Below, piece after piece: positions 54,499-64,000 of a stretch of DNA of 64,000 nucleotides. Where the stretch lies: positions 2,542,001 to 2,606,000 of the forward strand of contig NC_064677.1 in NCBI RefSeq assembly GCF_023278565.1. Direction: 5' to 3'. This DNA comes from Colletotrichum lupini (taxonomy: Eukaryota; Ascomycota; Sordariomycetes; Glomerellales; Glomerellaceae). A program made the translations under genes and the position numbers. Below the pieces are notes generated by a model that worked only from the letters and a program-made list of their open reading frames with translations, was not told the DNA's origin and searched no databases. Within the stretch, counting starts at the first letter, position 1. The number at the start of each line of letters is the position of its first letter.

Positions 54499-57400
54499 TG
54501 CCGATATCAACTACGACCATATGCCCGACAGTGCTTTCGACCACGCATAGAGCGCTGTGGCTGGCGACGATGTGGAATGGATAGCAAGGCGCTAAAACTT
54601 GAGAAGCTGAGCTTTTCTGGGCACAGCATGATTAAGAAGCTCTCACTATCTTGAGTGGGGCTTCCAGAATAGGAGTTCGGATGGATTCGAGGACATAGCA
54701 ATGCTATGATCAATGACTTGGGAGGATAATTACAACAAGGGACCAGACGGAGGAGTTGAGCCGCCAGCTACCGGACCAAAGCTGGGGAAACGACCTGATA
54801 CCCGGGGGGAAAGTTGGGCTGTACATCTTTTGAGGTGGAGAATCCCACAAACCAAACTAGCAATAGGGGATTCGGATAGACACAAGATAACGATATGAAC
54901 AAAGAAAATTCGGCGCAAAGCCACTGGGCAAATGCTATGATCTTACGCGAGAGGTGTAAGGCCCTGTTCAGACAGGATGTTTGATGGGGCAAGATGCTGA
55001 CCCCTGGAGCCCCTTGGGACACCGTTCTCCCAAGTGGTAGTACGACGTGGATAGGTACATGGAGACGATATCCAAACGGCCGGAACATTGGTTCGAGCCC
55101 TACGGCAGAGCCAGCCGACCATCTGTAGCTTACCCGTGAGAAGCTTGCTCGCAGAGTGTTGTTATGGCGGGTCCAAACAAGCGAGCTAGAACGCTGTCAT
55201 CGGCGGTGACGAGTTTGTCGTTTGCCGTATCTTGGACGGTCGAGACGTTGAGTATGTGGCCGTTCCTTCATGTTTTTTCTCGATATCTTTTCTCTCTCCA
55301 ATACACTTCATCGAATCGTCTGCGTGGGTGTCGATGAAAGGCAAGTTTGGCGATGGAGTCGATCTCCTCTAAACACTTCAACACTTTCATCCTCCCCAGG
55401 TCGAGCAAAATATGAGGGGTGTTCAACGATCGTTGGCAGCAGGGAACGTCGGGTTTCGTATTCTCGTATTCGATGAGTTCTCGACGTCGGTCGTAGTGGT
55501 GCTGGGGTGGGATGAGTTGAGCTTTCGACTTCGCTTCCGGGGAGGGGGGTAATCGGTGTCAGGGGTCGTCGGCTCTAATGCGCTTGAGCAAGTTCTTGCC
55601 AAGAGCATGATGTGATATCCTTGTTGGTGGAATATGGGTCACTATGAATGTCCTTATCGGCTGTTGGCGCGTGTGGTGTTAAGAGAGTCGAGTTGAAGGT
55701 TGAGGAAGAGGCGAAGCCTTGGGGAGCCGGTCGGTTTCACGAGGGATTGGATGGAGGCAAAAGGTTCGAGGGTAGAGGGGGATAGGTAACAGACGGACTG
55801 AAGATCGGGTTTGAAGCCACTGGCGCATACGCGAAGTCGAGGGCAGTCGATGTATCGAAGGAGCGGGGTGTGAGACGGGAACAATAGCGTGAGTAGGCGG
55901 TTGAACAAGATCGAGGCTCCCAAAGACCTTGCCATGGAGACTGACGCGCTGGTACCAAGTGGTAGTATGTATCAAAGCCCTTCTCCCGTAGATCTTGGCG
56001 CCGTCGGAGGAGAATTGGGAAGCTTGCCTGAGAAGCTTGGGGGTGTACCTGGTGTTACTTGGAAGTGTGTTCAGGCTGGCAGGCAGCTTCAGCGACAGTA
56101 CCAAAGTACGGGCACATCGCCATGCAAAGAGAGAAGCGGAAAGGGGAGGAAAGAGGAGCAGGAAAAGATCAGGTCGATATGCTGTGAGGGCAAGTCGGTT
56201 ATCAACTAGAAGAAATTGGCATGGAGGAGAAGGAGGAGGAGGAGGAGCTTGCTCCGGGATCCTACGTCAGGTTTAGGTAGCTACAGGATGTACCTTAGCT
56301 TGACCTGCACTACGTCAGTACGGGCCCCCTTGGAGTCGATTCCCTGGGTTCCCCATTCGCAACGACAACTATACAACACCACAGCAGTGGCCTCGAGAAG
56401 CGAAGTGGGGGAGGTCGAAGGGGGACCTTGTCTAGTCGTCTTCCGGGGGGGTTTCACTTGCTTCCAGGAGGGAGGGGATGTCGCTCATGGCATCGCATGA
56501 GAGGTGAGTAGACGTTGATGAAGAGAGGGAATAAGAGTGACGATTAAGTCAAGTAGGATAGCATTCTTTAGTCTAAGGTACCTATGCAATGGTCATACAA
56601 GGACCTCTCTCCTTCTCGTTGGGCTGAAGTCTGAACTACCACATATCTACGGAGTACGTCACTGGTAGCCCCCAAATGTCCAAATACGGGATGATGGGTA
56701 CGGGGAGCTAGGACGACGGGCAGGTGTACCCGGCAGCGGCCCCAAAATCCAGCCCAACCATCCCTTGGACGGCCCGCCACGCCGAATAGGTACTACACTA
56801 ATTAGCATTACACAGGAGACAACGTTCAAAACGCTTCTTTCAACGACCCGCTGTTTTCTCGCTATAATTCATGTATATAGAGGAACCTGAGTCCTGTCAG
56901 GTCGCTCGCGGCGAGTTTCGGCGACCGTCGCCGAGTACGGGTAGACAAGAGGGAGTATCCATGGGTGTTTTAACCCAGCAAACACAGGTTAGAATACTCT
57001 ATCGTATTGTACGGCGGTGCTTCAGTTGTTGCTTCCACTCCCTCCTGCAGGCATCAAGGCGGGAAAGCAGGGATCTGGTCTAGCCTTGCAGGGCTCCATT
57101 CTTCGGGGAGGAAGGAGGAGAAGGAGGATGACATTTTTGCATGTTGTTCTCTCGAGACTTACCCAACTTGAAGGTGCTACATATTGACGCAGTTTGTTCT
57201 TACTCCAATCTCGAAGGCCGTGCCTTACATCTGACTACATCCAGACTTACTCTACACCCCTCAAATTTGGCATCTAAAAGACGGATACAATACCGAAGGT
57301 CGTCAAAACATGAGGCAAAATAGTTATCCGTACCTTAATCCACCGTATGATGTATAACACGACGCAGAGCAGGGGTGGTGCCCGCGGGCTTCTGGCAAGG

Positions 57401-58673
57401 TAGTTTGCCTTGGACAGCGGAAACTCTAAATTGAGGTAAGGCGGGTGGGTGGTGGTGGATGTTCGCCGACGACTGACTGACGGGGCGGGAGAGTGGGTGA
57501 GGCCAAGGACGAAAATGCCCCTGCTTGTGATGACGTAGGGCTGGGGCGCATGGACCCCGATAGGTACGTCTCGCTCCGCCGCGGTGCAGCGCGGCGGCGG
57601 CGCGGGAAACCTGCAAACGCCCTCTTTGTTTTCGATTTTTTTCGGGCCGGGTTGGTTGCAGCTCGCTCCACTTTACCCGATGGGAGATATATGGGGCTGG
57701 GAAATACCCGGAGCGTTCCCCGGTGGCCTAACTCACTGACCCTACTACTTTTGCTCTTCAAAAGTACCTTGCTTTGAAGTAGGTCCTTTGAGATGCGGAC
57801 TGGACTGCGATACTAGACGGAGTACTGGAATCACAAGGTTTGATTTCATGTCGTTTTTTTCCACCCGTGTTGAGTATCTCTGTTCAGTCTCGTCTTTTCT
57901 TCGGCTGACTGGGCGTGCACATGCGCGTGTGGGTTTCCGTTCGACTCAAGTCGGGGGCGACACAGTAAGACCCCGGGTTCTTGCCAGGTTCTTACGACGC
58001 AGTATGGCGTGTCAGGTTTCCGAATAGAGGCAAGTCGGACGTCAACAGCCCCATAGTCGCCAGAGAGAAAAAAAAGCCATATTCAGCAATTGCCATTTTT
58101 GGTTTCAGCATACGCAAACACACACGAATTGTTGAATTTATGCATTCTACAGACCACCTTAGTCCATATCGCCTTTTCTGGAAGGGGAAAAGGGTAACAT
58201 ACAAGTCGCAACTTTGGTGTTGATACTTTTATGCAACTTAGCCAAGTATGTGACAGCGTAAGGTGCTCAGGTAGCCCCTCGTTGAGGTAGCATCAATTCG
58301 ATTCATTGCAACTGAGCATATGCGCAAGTTCCTATCAACTTCCAAAGTCTAGACATCTGGCCCCTTTTTGGATCAACAGATCAGAGTCTTTTTCTGTCGC
58401 AAGCATTTATTCGCTATTGGAAATCATAGTTGATATCTGGAATAACACACTCGTGTTCATTCGATGACTCGATTTTACCACACAGATCCGCAAATACATC
58501 TTTCCCTTAGAATAGGTTACAGAGTGAACGGCAATTTGTGCCTTCTATTGCTACAAGCCGGAGAGGCGCCTTCTAACCTGAAGATCTCCTCGTTGATTGG
58601 TGTTACATATATCGACAGATTTCTCTTCTTCTTTTTCTTCCCCTTTCCCCCTTTTCGAAGCACATTCGATACT
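54499..58673. other. 4.2-kb region without a supportable gene
   Basis: Between the bZIP gene (plus) and uL4m (3' end, minus). Overlapping minus-strand frames at 55423-56104 have CT-biased composition and could hide a spliced gene, but no domain, start or splice set is convincing. A GGA-type microsatellite lies at 56221-56247. TACC/GGTA elements occur at 56,272, 56,574 and 58,260. The 56.3-58 kb part shows nothing I can name. Confidence 0.5.
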
Positions 58674-59713
58674 TTATGAAATGATCGAACCACCGATGGC
58701 CGGGCCGCGCTTCAAAGCACCACCAATGAAGATCTTGCTGATCAAGTCACTCTGGTGCGACTCAATCATCTCGTTGAGCGCCGCGCGCTCAACAACCACG
58801 CGTCCCTCCTCCAACAGATCCTTGACATCCACATCGTGAACACCGAGGCACCTGCCCTGGTCTCCCACGGTCTCCATTGTCTCCTCCAGCCTCGGCCTGT
58901 CCCCGTTGGTGATGAACAGCGTCCGGCCGTGAGCCTTGCCCCACTGGTTGGCCTCGAGAACCTGCATCATCCACTTGCGGCGGTACTCCTCCGCAATCTT
59001 GGGTCCCACGAAGCCTCCGTCGGTCAGGGCGAGGAAGTCTTGGGGTAGGGGCAGCTCCATGCCGTCCTCGCAGACGATGAGCTGGCCGCGGCGGTAGCGG
59101 TAGCTGAGGGCGGTGCGCCAGGCGACGTCGTAGACCTTACGGTTGAGTGAGGTGCTGAAGTCGCGCGGCTTGGGGCCGTGGGAGACACCTCCGCCGCGGC
59201 GGATGGGCGACTGCTTCGTGCCGGCGCGGGCGCGGCCGGTTCCCTTTTGCGGGTGTAGCTTTCTGTGCGAGCCGCGAACCTCCCATCTGGTCTTGGTGCT
59301 GGCCGTACCCTGGCGGGTGGAATCGCCCTCGTAGACGACAGCGAGATGGAGGAGGTCGCGGCGGAGGGGGAGGTAGAGGTGCTTCGTCGAGTAGGACTCG
59401 AGGGATTGGGGTTCGAGCGTCGGGAAGGCGTGAACTGTGACGGGGACGGATGTGGCTAAGAAGGGGTGTTAGGGCTTGCATCTTTTGAAGAATGGAGTAT
59501 GTTTCCGTAGAACGTACTTGGTGTCCACTCCGCCTGCTTAGATGTGCTGTAGACGGAGGTTGTGATGCCGGGGAATGGCGCCTCGGTGGCCATTGATCTC
59601 GTAAAGCCGGATGAGCCGATGAAGGAGGTAGCAGGGCTCGCGTTCCTGCACGTCGATGAGAGGGAAAGCCCCCTCATGGCCTCTCCGAGGCTCCTGACTC
59701 CTTTGCCGGCCAT
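58674..59713 (-). CDS. Mitochondrial ribosomal protein uL4m
   Basis: Large-subunit mitoribosomal protein of the L4 family (yeast YmL6 type). Two exons, 59713-59518 and 59455-58674 (62-nt GT-AG intron), give 325 residues. A Ser/Arg-rich presequence covers roughly the first 40 residues. The L4 core starts with VTVHAFPTLEPQSLESYS and carries the signature KLHPQKGTGRARAGTKQSP followed by RRGGGVSHGPKPRDF, the extended loop that lines the exit tunnel. The C-terminal half holds VYDVAWRTALSYRYRRGQL and an Asp/Val-rich VHDVDVKDLLEE segment. It is divergent from mL38 across 376 bp. Confidence 0.94.
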
Positions 59714-60089
59714 TGTGTATACGGTCGTCGCAAGGGGAGTTCGCGATGTTCGATGGGCTGCTCCTTCGATGCGTTAGAATATCGGGAGCTGCAACCCTTT
59801 GCGCAGGAAACACGAAAATTTGGCCCGTCCTGTCGAAGGAAGCTACCAATCAGACAGCGTCAATTGCCGGTACGTACCTGCAGCGTGCACGCTGTGTGGC
59901 TTGTCAATGGGAGCTCCAGTCCCCTGTCCGGGGCGGGATATTCCGCCGTTCAATTGGAAAAATAATTATGGGGACCCGCAGAGCAGACTCGTGAAGCTCT
60001 GTTGAAAAACCTCCTTCAGAAGCTCTGGTCGGGAATCAGACGACCACCTACCGAACCCACCACGCCCCCCTCTCTTTTCACAGCCCAAA
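59714..60089. promoter_or_regulatory. Shared divergent promoter, uL4m/mL38
   Basis: 376 bp between the two ATGs. It contains CCAAT at 59846-59850 and an inverted CCAAT (ATTGG) at 59953-59957. Both genes encode large-subunit mitoribosomal proteins, so coordinated expression is likely. This is an inference from gene layout and motifs. Confidence 0.6.
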
Positions 60090-61505
60090 ATGTCATCGTC
60101 GTGTAGGCAGGCCATCCGGCCGCTTCACCGATGCCTGAACAGAGTCGCCACGCCCCTGCCGATACGGAGAAGTCTTTCAACGACGCCCGCCCCTGCCGCC
60201 GAAGTGTACAAGGTGTCGCGCGAGCGCCCCGAGACTGTCGACCCCGTCGAGCTGGACCCCAACACGGCCGTCGCGCCGTGGGCCGAGAAGGATCTGTGGA
60301 AGGCAGGCACACCGCCCGTTGGTTCGAGACGTCGCCGTTATGCCATCCGCACGAGTTCAAACATCCCCTTTGAGCAGCTGCCCTACCAGGCATTCCAGGA
60401 GGCGCGCAAGATCCTCGCCGCCGATCGCGAGGAGAAGCTCCGTGCTATTGTGAAGGAGACGGAGGCGATCAAGCTGTTGGAGGGCTTGAGTGGTGATCAG
60501 GTTAGGGGAGGAGAGAGGATGCGTCAGATGAGGCTGTCCAGTCTGCGAAAGCAGGTCGAGAGATTGAAGATTCTGGCGGATATCAACGATCCCGCTGTCA
60601 AGAGGCGGTTCGAGGATGGGCTCGGTAAGGATACATGACGTCCATTTCTATGCTTGAGACGCGCATTGAGTGCTAATGTGCCTTCTGGAATAGGTGACAT
60701 GAGCAAACCCATTTACCGCTTCCTTGCCGAGCGCAAGTGGCAATCCTACGAGGCTAAGATGATTGAGCAGCGTATCCAACAGCTCAACATCATCCCCGAT
60801 ATTCTCCCCAAGATCAAGCCGACCTACGACGTTCAGCTCTTCTTCCGCCGCTCCAAGGTCCCCCCTGGCAAGATCCTCCCCAGCAACATCTCCGAGGTGC
60901 CCCCGCGTCTGCGCATCACCCCCTTCACGGCAGGCGAGCGTCTCGTCTCCATCGTCATCATGGACTCGGACATACCCTCCGTCGAGACCGACGGCTTCAC
61001 CAAGCGCTGCCACTACCTCGCCGCCAACATCCCCGTCTCGCCGACAGCAACGTCCATTCCGCTCTCCAAGATCCGCGACGAGGCCCAGCTCGCCGTTCCC
61101 TACCTGCCCGCTTTCGCGCAAAAGGGCTCCCCCTACCACCGCCTCTCCATCTTTATCCTCGAGCAGGGTGACCAGAAGCTCGACACCGCCCAGCTCAAGA
61201 AGCTCTACCAGGCCCGCGACGGCTTCTCCCTCAAGTCGTACCGCGACAAGTTCAACCTCAAGCCCGTCGGCTTCAACATCTTCCGCACCATCTGGGACGA
61301 GAACACGGCTGGCGTGATGGAGCGCGCCGGTGTGCCGGGCGCCGACATTGAGTTCCGCCCGAAGCGTGTCTTCTCGCTCAAGGAGCCCAAGAAGGCCCGC
61401 GGTTGGGAAGCCAAGCGCCAGACCGCCAAGTACAAGCATCTGTGGAAGTACACCAAGCGCATCAAGGGGTACTCCAACGCCAAGGGCTTGGTCAGGAGGA
61501 AGTAG
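60090..61505 (+). CDS. Mitochondrial ribosomal protein mL38 (MRPL35, PEBP-like)
   Basis: Large-subunit mitoribosomal protein containing a phosphatidylethanolamine-binding-protein fold. Two exons, 60090-60624 and 60694-61505 (69-nt GT-AG intron with a TGCTAAT branch site), encode 448 residues. The N-terminus is a mitochondrial presequence ([20 protein letters not shown]). The middle is helical ([40 protein letters not shown]). The C-terminal PEBP-like domain contains [30 protein letters not shown] and [14 protein letters not shown], corresponding to the DPD-x-P and GxHRY-type ligand-pocket regions. The tail ends in basic residues ([11 protein letters not shown]) fitting rRNA contact. Confidence 0.94.
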
Positions 61506-62213
61506 AGGAGTCAGCGTCGTGCGTGTTTATAAGAGCAGAGAGGGCGGAGACAGTTACTCGGGCGGCCGAACCACCACTGAGCCGGGATGTAACGCAGCGG
61601 AAGAAGCTGGAAGCGAAAATCGGGGAAGCAAGTGCGGTGTTGTTAAAATGTGTAGAATACGTGTACTTTATGTCCTATCACCTGACCGTAGATGGGTGCA
61701 GTCTCATGGCTGCGCGGTTGTTATAGATCACCTACTGTCAACTCCGGATCCTCGGCCTCCTCACCATTATCCTCGCTCTGTGTCCCTAATCTTCCGCTAC
61801 CTTTATATTCAGACGAAAGGTTGGGCTGAAGATGTGCTTCTCCTGAATCGATGTATATTTCGAAGATGATTGACGTTACACCAGCAAACTTGAGCCAGTC
61901 GTTGTCATCCAGTAGAGACACTAACACTCGGGGACGAAGGCACCAGGGTGAACGTGACTCTGTCCGATCTTTCGGGGGCTTAGGGAACTATATCTCGATA
62001 TTGGGCTTTGTAGAACCAGCCTTAGCATTGCAGTGCCGGGATCCGGGCGCATTAGCGAGGGCCGCATCGTAGATTCTCCGCTCCTTTGGCGCTTGGGGAG
62101 CTGCTTCCCAACATCAGATCTGGGCAGGACAAGACTTTATCTCTCTGGTTATCATGTCGGACGTTCATATCTTCTCGGGGGCGTTGAACAAGTCGTTCAC
62201 GGATAAGCGCGCG

Positions 62214-62363
62214 AGGAGCAGTGGTTCAAAAGAGCGAGGTAATTCTCCATGAATACGTGCGTGGGGAGTAGTGGCCCATGAAAGTAAAGTGATTGTTTAT
62301 GAATATGGGCATGAAGAGCAATGGTTTACGAGAGCGAAGATGCACTTGATATTAACCATGAGA
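62214..62363. repeat. Degenerate 50-bp tandem repeat, three units
   Basis: Units start at 62214, 62264 and 62314, each aligning without gaps over 50 bases. Units 1 and 2 agree at 33 of 50 positions; 14 of their 17 differences are transitions. Shared landmarks are GAGYARTGG at the start, ATGAATA in the middle of units 1 and 2, and CRTG at their ends. The third unit matches best in its first half. Confidence 0.7.
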
Positions 62364-62847
62364 ACAACAGTCGAACAAAAGTTTTGATCATAAGGAATCT
62401 ACTACTTCCCCTGATTAAAGAAGTACATCAAGTATTCATTTTTTTCTAAAGGTAGCAAAGTAGCAAAGGAATTATTCGTTACCATGGTGTAAAGAGTGGC
62501 GTCAAAAGAGAGGAAATATGTCCTTTAACTCAAACTGCGAGAGGGTATTGTTTCCCTCAGGTCCAAAGAGCACGTTGAGCGGTCGGCTTTTTTCAACAAC
62601 TAGGTGTGCTCGGGTTTGGTTTGGTTCCAGTAGTTGAGACTTGCATCAGGCGTGAATATCTTAGATGCTCCTCATCGGCTGCTATGGGTCTGGAGTATAG
62701 TTTTATATGCTCCTTTTGGTTGCGATGACTTGTTTCTGCTTCTTCTTCATTCACGTTTCAAGTCTCGATGCTTCATCGGGCATTTATTTCTTCCTGGAAA
62801 TAGCAAAGAGGTCACCCATGAATGACGAGAGTGACGGGCTGTAGTAA

Positions 62848-62848
<1 letters not shown>

Positions 62849-62878
<30 letters not shown>
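62849..62878. repeat. (TG)15 dinucleotide microsatellite
   Basis: Fifteen uninterrupted TG units followed by TA. Confidence 0.95.
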
Positions 62879-62883
<5 letters not shown>

Positions 62884-63160
62884 GGGAGGCAAATAAAAAA
62901 GAAACAAGACTTCATTGATAACTCTTGCTTGTCATCACTCAACTCCTAATGGGCGAATTTTCAACATCGACTCTATTCTCGAGTCCAAGCGACTACCAAT
63001 AGAATCGATTCTGCTGACGTTTCGAGATATGACTTGGTGTTTAACTTGATATGGCTGCTTCTGACGACTCTCAACGCAATTCTCAGTGGGATTCTCGATA
63101 CGACTCTAGACAGGAGCGCTTGAACTAGCACTTCTGAGACACACCTCTGCGCTTACCCCC

Positions 63161-63176
63161 TTTTTTTTTTTTTTTT
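63161..63176. repeat. T16 homopolymer run
   Basis: Sixteen T residues preceded by CCCCC and followed by ACAG. It resembles a polypyrimidine tract and acceptor, but no exon is supported next to it. Confidence 0.9.
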
Positions 63177-64000
63177 ACAGCTGTTTCGACAGGCAAGGTA
63201 GGCTACACTAGGAACTTTGGATCTTGAGATACCGCCAAGAGACAAAGTAGGCAGCCATCACCTCGACTTGGTACATTAACCCCAGAGATTCCGGGCGTGC
63301 ATGCAGTACTACTGAACGTCGTTAGATGATACTACTGGTATTTATGTGGACTTTCAATTTTCAATATACAAGTCCCCACCCGGGCTTAGAAGAACTGCAG
63401 TAACTGAAGTTTATGTTGGTAATCTGCGCCTCGCTCTCCGCCAGTACTGACGAAAGCCTATCTACCGACGACTGGTGTTATTCATCCTTCGGTTAATTAT
63501 GAAAAATAGATTGAAGCTGTGCATGGCATATGTAATAACGGAACGGTGTAAGCCACTATGAGGTAAGAATATAACATGGGGTTGTCACGAATGAGACGTA
63601 AATATGTCATTAACAAGTGTATTGCTGTGACAAGGCCAATGGCCTCATCTTAAACTATTGAATCAATGCAGTAAGGTAGCAGAGGCAACGTGTGACTCAT
63701 CACCATGGCACCAAGGCCGGTGTTTGGAACTCTAAGTCCTCCAGGCATCCTCTTTATGATGCCCCGAAACGCCTTCTCCCATATATCTCATGCCCGCAGG
63801 CGCGCTGTTATAATGCCACTCTCTCAGAACCAATAAATATCATACGACACGTGGCGACGCTGCGCGTATTGCGTGGATCCATGTCCCGCGCTTTCGTGAA
63901 AATTTCCACTGCAATCCCTCGTAGTAAACATCATGACCATTCTATCCTCCCACCGGGTATCTAGTCGCGTGCGGCATCATCTGCCGCCTGGCGCTCACGC

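Larger units (their letters stand above)
61506..64000. other. Gene-free right end
   Basis: 2.5 kb, more AT-rich than the rest, with degenerate 50-bp tandem repeats, a TG dinucleotide run and a T16 run. No gene is supported; short frames such as 63692-63964 are unsupported. Confidence 0.6.

Noticed and set aside
55423..56104. Possible spliced minus-strand gene built from three overlapping frames
   Set aside because: Composition is mildly coding-like, but I could not find a start, phase-consistent splice sites or any known domain.
63161..63180. T16-ACAG as a splice acceptor of a hidden gene
   Set aside because: No open frame with coding character follows; it is more simply a homopolymer in AT-rich intergenic DNA.

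Overview
This is a piece of nuclear genome from a filamentous ascomycete (Pezizomycotina). I favour a Sordariomycete, possibly Glomerellales, but the sequence alone does not fix the genus. The evidence is many short GT-AG introns (about 47-90 nt) with CTAAC/CTGAC-like branch sites, ATG starts with CT-rich leaders, and fungus-specific families: an A-T-R-R betaine reductase, a fungal LCCL membrane protein, VAC8, SNF4, a GID7-type WD40 protein and fungal complex I subunits. I annotate about 21 protein genes, one intron-containing tRNA-Glu and long intergenic spans. I see no CRISPR array, integrated virus, intact transposon or rRNA.

Layout. 0-10 kb: 5' part of a dynamin-like GTPase (VPS1, minus), a GID7/WDR26-type WD40 protein (plus), a PLAC8 protein with nine exact-length 17-residue tandem repeats (plus), and an alpha/beta hydrolase that seems to lack its catalytic Ser and His (minus). 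10-16 kb: two small secreted proteins (plus) and an LCCL-domain membrane protein (minus). 17.8-24.2 kb: an intronless 1279-residue A-T-R-R carboxylate reductase (glycine betaine reductase type) and the queuine tRNA-ribosyltransferase accessory subunit. 24.7-33.5 kb: a stretch rich in mitochondrial genes (NDUFA12, PGS1, a small complex I subunit, mtIF3, IMP1), with eIF2B-delta and tRNA-Glu(CTC) among them. 34-47 kb: VAC8, SNF4, a large RhoGAP protein with an in-frame TAG, and RPA3. 47.3-53.5 kb: about 6 kb without a supportable gene ahead of an ATF/CREB bZIP factor. 58.6-61.5 kb: divergent mitoribosomal genes uL4m and mL38. 61.5-64 kb: gene-free and repeat-bearing.

How the genes relate. This is ordinary euchromatin, not a secondary-metabolite cluster. 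Its clearest organisation is three divergent pairs of nuclear-encoded mitochondrial genes (NDUFA12/PGS1, mtIF3/IMP1, uL4m/mL38), each sharing a 317-376 bp promoter region that contains CCAAT boxes. The leads I would follow first are the PLAC8 17-residue repeats, the serine-less hydrolase, the in-frame TAG in the RhoGAP gene, the roughly 300-codon open frame continuing past the RPA3 stop, and two GC-AG introns.
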